This document shows, in pieces, positions 61,263 to 64,000 of a DNA stretch of 64,000 bases. The DNA lies in assembly GCF_031348265.1 (NCBI RefSeq), contig NZ_CP133771.1, positions 3,348,001-3,412,000 of the forward strand, read 5' to 3'. A program made the translations under genes and the position numbers. Under the pieces are notes generated by a model. That model was given only the letters and a program-made list of their open reading frames with translations, was not told the DNA's origin and made no database searches. The DNA is from Streptomyces collinus. Its GTDB lineage: Bacteria > Actinomycetota > Actinomycetes > Streptomycetales > Streptomycetaceae. Position 1 is the first letter of the stretch. Each line of letters starts with the position of its first letter.

Positions 61263-61856
61263 TCAGGCGCGGGAGAGTGCCGCGCGGCGACGGTGCCGGG
61301 CGACCCTTTCGCGGTTCCCGCAGACCTCACTGGAGCACCAGCGCCTCCTGCGGCCCCGGGAGGTGTCGAGGTACACGATGGGGCAGTTGTCGCCTTCGCA
61401 CTGGCGCAGGGCCGCGCGGGCGACGGGGTCGGTCAGCAGGTCCACGGCGTCCCGGGCGACGGCCGCGAGCAGGGCGGCGCAGCCGGGCGGGCCGTCCAAC
61501 CGCCGCAGCAGCTGGCCGTCTTCGCCGCGGACCGCACGCGGGGCCGGGGGCGCGGTGCGGGCCAGATCGTTGACGCGGGCGAGGGCGAGGTCGTACGTCG
61601 CGACGCCGGGTCTCGGCCGGCAGCGGACCAACCGGTCGATCTGGGCACGCAGTTCGCGGAAGGAGAGCAGCCAGCCGGTGTCCGCGTGGGTCAGGGCGGT
61701 GTCCGCCGGGACGAGCCCGGAGCCGGTGATCCAGGCGCGCAGCACGTCGACGGAGTCGAGCCGCTCCTCCGGGTGCGTGGTGGAGAGCAGGTCCAGGCAG
61801 GTCCGCCCGGCATCGAAGCGCAGCTCGTAGGGGGCCGTGGCCGTACCCAGTGCCAT
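61263..61856 (-). CDS. CGNR zinc-finger/ABATE-domain protein
   Basis: A 197-residue cytoplasmic protein with an ABATE domain (RFDAGRTCLDLLSTTHPEER near the N-terminus, GWLLSFRELRAQIDRLVR) and a C-terminal CGNR zinc finger (CEGDNCPIVYLDTSRGRRRR, then WCSSEVCGNRERVARHR). The Cys spacing C-x4-C...C-x4-CGNR is complete. Such proteins are presumed stress-related transcription regulators; the ABATE domain probably binds a small ligand. The ATG is at 61856. Confidence 0.9.
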   Translation of the reverse strand: MALGTATAPYELRFDAGRTCLDLLSTTHPEERLDSVDVLRAWITGSGLVPADTALTHADTGWLLSFRELRAQIDRLVRCRPRPGVATYDLALARVNDLARTAPPAPRAVRGEDGQLLRRLDGPPGCAALLAAVARDAVDLLTDPVARAALRQCEGDNCPIVYLDTSRGRRRRWCSSEVCGNRERVARHRRRAALSRA

Positions 61857-62180
61857 GTGCCTGTCACCGCCTAGGGTTCACCCCGGTCGCGAGGGCTTGG
61901 GTGAGACGCCAGTGAGAGGGCCGGTAAACCGCTCCCTCTTACAGTGCCTGCCCGCTACGACGCCGGAAACCCCTCGCACACGCCTCGTCGCGACGGCCGC
62001 CCGCAGGGGACGCGCGTTCAGGCCACGCCGGGGCCGGAGGCCGTGCTCCGACGGGCCACCTCCCGCTCGGGCCGGGCTCCGGGGCCGGCGTCTCACACTC
62101 CGACGGGCCCTGGGCGCAAGGCATCCCGCTCGGGCCGGGCGGCCGGGTCTGGCGCGTTTCGGCTCAACCCCCGGACGGGA
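61857..62180. other. intergenic region upstream of the CGNR gene
   Basis: No gene is supported. It holds an operator candidate at 61915-61939 and, in the right half, a repeated stretch CTCCGACGGGCC (62046 and 62098) followed each time by CCCGCTCGGGCCGGGC, about 52-60 bases apart. Confidence 0.5.
61915..61939. promoter_or_regulatory. inverted repeat upstream of the CGNR gene
   Basis: AGAGGG-N1-CGGT-N2-ACCG-N2-CCCTCT: two nested symmetric arm pairs, 59-83 bases upstream of the CGNR start. Operator or autoregulation is suggested by position only. Confidence 0.4.
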
Positions 62181-63332
62181 TCACGCGTCCGCGTACTTCG
62201 TCTCCGCGCTCGGGTCCAGGGCCAGGCGGTAGCCCCGCTTGACCACGGTCTGGATCAGCTTCGGGGTGCCGAGGGCCGTGCGGAGGCGGGCCATGGCGGT
62301 CTCGACCGCGTGTTCGTCGCGGCCGGAGCCTGGCAGGGCGCGCAGGAGGTCCGCGCGGGCCACGACCCAACCGGGGCGCCGGGAGAGGGCGCGCAGGAGG
62401 GACATGCCGGCGGGCGGGACCAGCTTGAGGTGGCCGTCGACCAGGACGGCGTGGCCCCGGATCTCCACACGGTGCCCGGCGACGGGGAAGGAGCGGGCCC
62501 GCGCGGGGAGTTCCTGGCAGAGGAGCTGCACCAGGGGTCCGAGCCGGAAGCGCTCCGGCTGGATCGTGTCGATGCCGCGGGACTGCAGGGGCAGGGCGGT
62601 GACCGGGCCCACGCAGGCCGGCAGGACGTCATGGCCGAGCGCCGCCAGGACCTCGTCGAGCAGTCCGCGCTCCTCGGCCCGGGAGAGCAGGGAGGCCGCT
62701 GCGGGGGCGCTGGTGAAGGTGACCGCGTCCAGGGCCCGGCCGACCGTCGCGTCCAGCAGGCGGTCGACCGGGGTGATGTCCTCCGGCGGCATCCAGCGGT
62801 AGACGGGCACCCCGACGACCTCGGCCCCGCCCTCCCGCAGCGCCTCCACGAACCCGGGCAGCGGCTCACCGTGCAGCTGGATGGCGATCCGCAGACCGTC
62901 GACGCCCTCCTCCAGCAGCCGGTCCAGCACCTCCGCCATGGACTCCGACGACGGCGACCACTCCTCCGTCAGCCCGGCGGCCCGGACCGCGCCCTTGACC
63001 TTCGGCCCGCGCGCCATGATCCGTACGCCGCCCAGCCGCGCCAGCAGCTCCTCCCCGAGCCCCCAGCCGTCGGCGGCCTCGACCCAGCCGCGGAAGCCGA
63101 TCGCGGTCGTGGCCACGACGATGTCCGGCACCCGCTCGGTGATCTCCTTCGTCGCGGCCAGCAGTTCACTGTCGTCGGCGAGCGGCACGATGCGCAGGGC
63201 AGGGGCGTGCAGGACGGCGGCTCCGCGTCGCTGCAGCAGCACCCCGAGTTCATCGGCCCGGCGCGCGGCCGTCACACCCACGGTGAACCCCGCCAGGGGT
63301 CCGTGGTCCGGTCGCTGTTCTTCCTCGTACAT
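62181..63332 (-). CDS. nnaR: HemD-like domain fused to a winged-helix DNA-binding domain (NnaR-type regulator)
   Basis: A 383-residue fusion. Residues 12-265 resemble uroporphyrinogen-III synthase (GFTVGVTAARRADELGVLLQ, AVTFTSAPAAASLLSRAEER), and residues 285-375 form an OmpR/PhoB-type winged helix (GHAVLVDGHLKLVPPAGMSL, TAMARLRTALGTPKLIQTVV). In mycobacteria and S. coelicolor this fusion (NnaR) regulates nitrate/nitrite assimilation, with GlnR. The next gene upstream is narK, which supports it. The HemD part probably senses a haem or sirohaem precursor needed by nitrite reductase rather than making uroporphyrinogen. ATG at 63332. Confidence 0.88.
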   Translation of the reverse strand: MYEEEQRPDHGPLAGFTVGVTAARRADELGVLLQRRGAAVLHAPALRIVPLADDSELLAATKEITERVPDIVVATTAIGFRGWVEAADGWGLGEELLARLGGVRIMARGPKVKGAVRAAGLTEEWSPSSESMAEVLDRLLEEGVDGLRIAIQLHGEPLPGFVEALREGGAEVVGVPVYRWMPPEDITPVDRLLDATVGRALDAVTFTSAPAAASLLSRAEERGLLDEVLAALGHDVLPACVGPVTALPLQSRGIDTIQPERFRLGPLVQLLCQELPARARSFPVAGHRVEIRGHAVLVDGHLKLVPPAGMSLLRALSRRPGWVVARADLLRALPGSGRDEHAVETAMARLRTALGTPKLIQTVVKRGYRLALDPSAETKYADA

Positions 63333-63432
63333 GGCTCTCGTCCCGCACTCGAGTCGTCGTACTGCGTGGGTACGGCGTACCTACATGCCGATCGAGCCTG
63401 TCAACGGCTCGTGACAGGCCCGGATCGGCTTG

Positions 63433-63448
63433 ATGTCGCTGGTGTTAC
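63433..63448 (-). promoter_or_regulatory. GlnR-box candidate upstream of nnaR
   Basis: On the minus strand GTAAC-N6-GACAT resembles the GlnR a-site/b-site layout (gTnAC-n6-GaAAc) with two mismatches in the second half. It lies about 100 bases before the nnaR start. Single-base departures mean it is a weak call. Confidence 0.3.
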
Positions 63449-63449
63449 G

Positions 63450-64000
63450 TCACACCTCGGCGTAGCTGAGCTGCGGCTTCGCTTCCGAGGTCGCCGTGGT
63501 GACGGGTACCCGGGGAGCCGTACGGCGAAGGTATACGGCCCAGGTGACCACGAAGCAGACCGCGTAGAAGGCGAGGAAGGCGACGAACGCCCCGGTGCCC
63601 GAGCCGTAGGAGAGGAAGGACTGGCGGAAGGCGAGGTTGATGCCGACGCCGCCGAGCGCGCCCACGGCTCCGATCAGCCCCATGGAGGCCCCGGAGAGCC
63701 GTCGCCCGTAGGCAGCGGCCGCTTCACCCTCCAGCCCCCTGGCCAGAGCCTTGTTCTGGAAGATGCCCGGGATCATCTTGAACGTCGAGCCGTTGCCGAG
63801 CCCGCTGAGCACGAACAGCACCACGAACGCCGCGGTGAACAGCGCCAGCGACTTCTCCATGGAGGCACCGATCAGGATCGCCGTGGCGGCGCCCATGCCG
63901 ACGTAGTTCCACAGGCTGATCTTCGCGCCGCCGTACTTGTCGGCCAGCCAGCCGCCCAGGGGCCGGATCAGCGAGCCGAGGAGCGGACCGATGAAGGTGA
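63450..64000 (-). CDS. narK: nitrate/nitrite transporter NarK, partial (start lies beyond the window)
   Basis: The C-terminal 183 residues of a major-facilitator nitrate/nitrite transporter. Visible are the NarK-type loop GPLLGSLIRPLGGWLADKYG, GNGSTFKMIPGIFQNKALAR (nitrate signature region) and the last membrane helices, ending KPQLSYAEV. The reading frame is open to base 64000, so the N-terminus is outside. It lies upstream of nnaR, 117 bases apart, in the same direction. Direction of transport (nitrate in, nitrite out, or both) cannot be decided. Confidence 0.9.
   Translation of the reverse strand, partial: TFIGPLLGSLIRPLGGWLADKYGGAKISLWNYVGMGAATAILIGASMEKSLALFTAAFVVLFVLSGLGNGSTFKMIPGIFQNKALARGLEGEAAAAYGRRLSGASMGLIGAVGALGGVGINLAFRQSFLSYGSGTGAFVAFLAFYAVCFVVTWAVYLRRTAPRVPVTTATSEAKPQLSYAEV

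Overview
The window is high-GC DNA whose gene content and order match the chromosomal core of a Streptomyces (the S. coelicolor SCO2904-SCO2959 neighbourhood, judged from memory, without a search). Markers are an SsgA-like sporulation protein, DasR-type (dre) operators at GlcNAc PTS genes, GTG/TTG starts, leaderless promoters, long hairpin terminators and a SigU/RsuA-like pair. I see no prophage, insertion sequence, CRISPR array or biosynthetic cluster; this is housekeeping chromosome with accessory pieces set into it.

Layout. 0.1-5.5 kb: lipoprotein, rph, the split GlcNAc PTS (nagF, nagE1, nagE2, two dre sites), and a metallo-beta-lactamase-fold phosphodiesterase candidate. 5.7-8.2 kb: membrane-anchored MazF/PemK-like protein, then cysM-cysO, a cysteine-ended leader peptide, and the JAMM protease mec. 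8.3-13.7 kb: amino-acid permease, DUF2017, clpS, pncB, pncA. 13.8-19.4 kb: secreted M6 protease and two RDD membrane proteins with low-complexity tails. 19.6-24.9 kb: ssgG-like gene, FAD oxidase, TPR protein, a 750-bp duplicated and degraded intergenic region, hppD. 25-30.7 kb: Lrp regulator, OpuA/ProU-type osmoprotectant ABC operon, ArsR-like regulator with a perfect operator, secreted Lon-like protease. 30.8-38.7 kb: IclR, DEAD-type helicase, RHH/Doc toxin-antitoxin pair, MFS exporter, tRNA-Cys, HAD phosphatase, hydrolase-MerR operon. 38.8-47 kb: sortase-anchored surface protein, double SUKH-like protein, three-subunit xanthine dehydrogenase-type operon. 47-52 kb: GH20 hexosaminidase with a sugar ABC transporter. 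52-64 kb: DUF3039, UPF0301, murA, hup, malic enzyme, a candidate structured RNA, helD, rsuA-sigU, CGNR protein, nnaR-like HemD/DNA-binding fusion, and narK (cut by the window end).

How genes work together. The PTS set and the GH20-ABC operon both point to amino-sugar uptake. The mec, cysO and cysM genes form the carrier-protein route to cysteine known in Mycobacterium tuberculosis; here CysO ends in Gly-Gly-Met-Val, so it needs trimming before use, and a cysteine-containing leader ORF precedes the operon. nnaR and narK pair nitrogen regulation with nitrate transport. pncA and pncB form an NAD salvage pair.

Most worth a second look: the structured RNA between the malic enzyme and helD genes, the cysteine leader with CysO-GGMV, the roughly 530-residue disordered His/Pro-rich extension on the xanthine dehydrogenase iron-sulfur subunit, the membrane-anchored orphan MazF-like protein, and the duplicated degenerate segment upstream of hppD.
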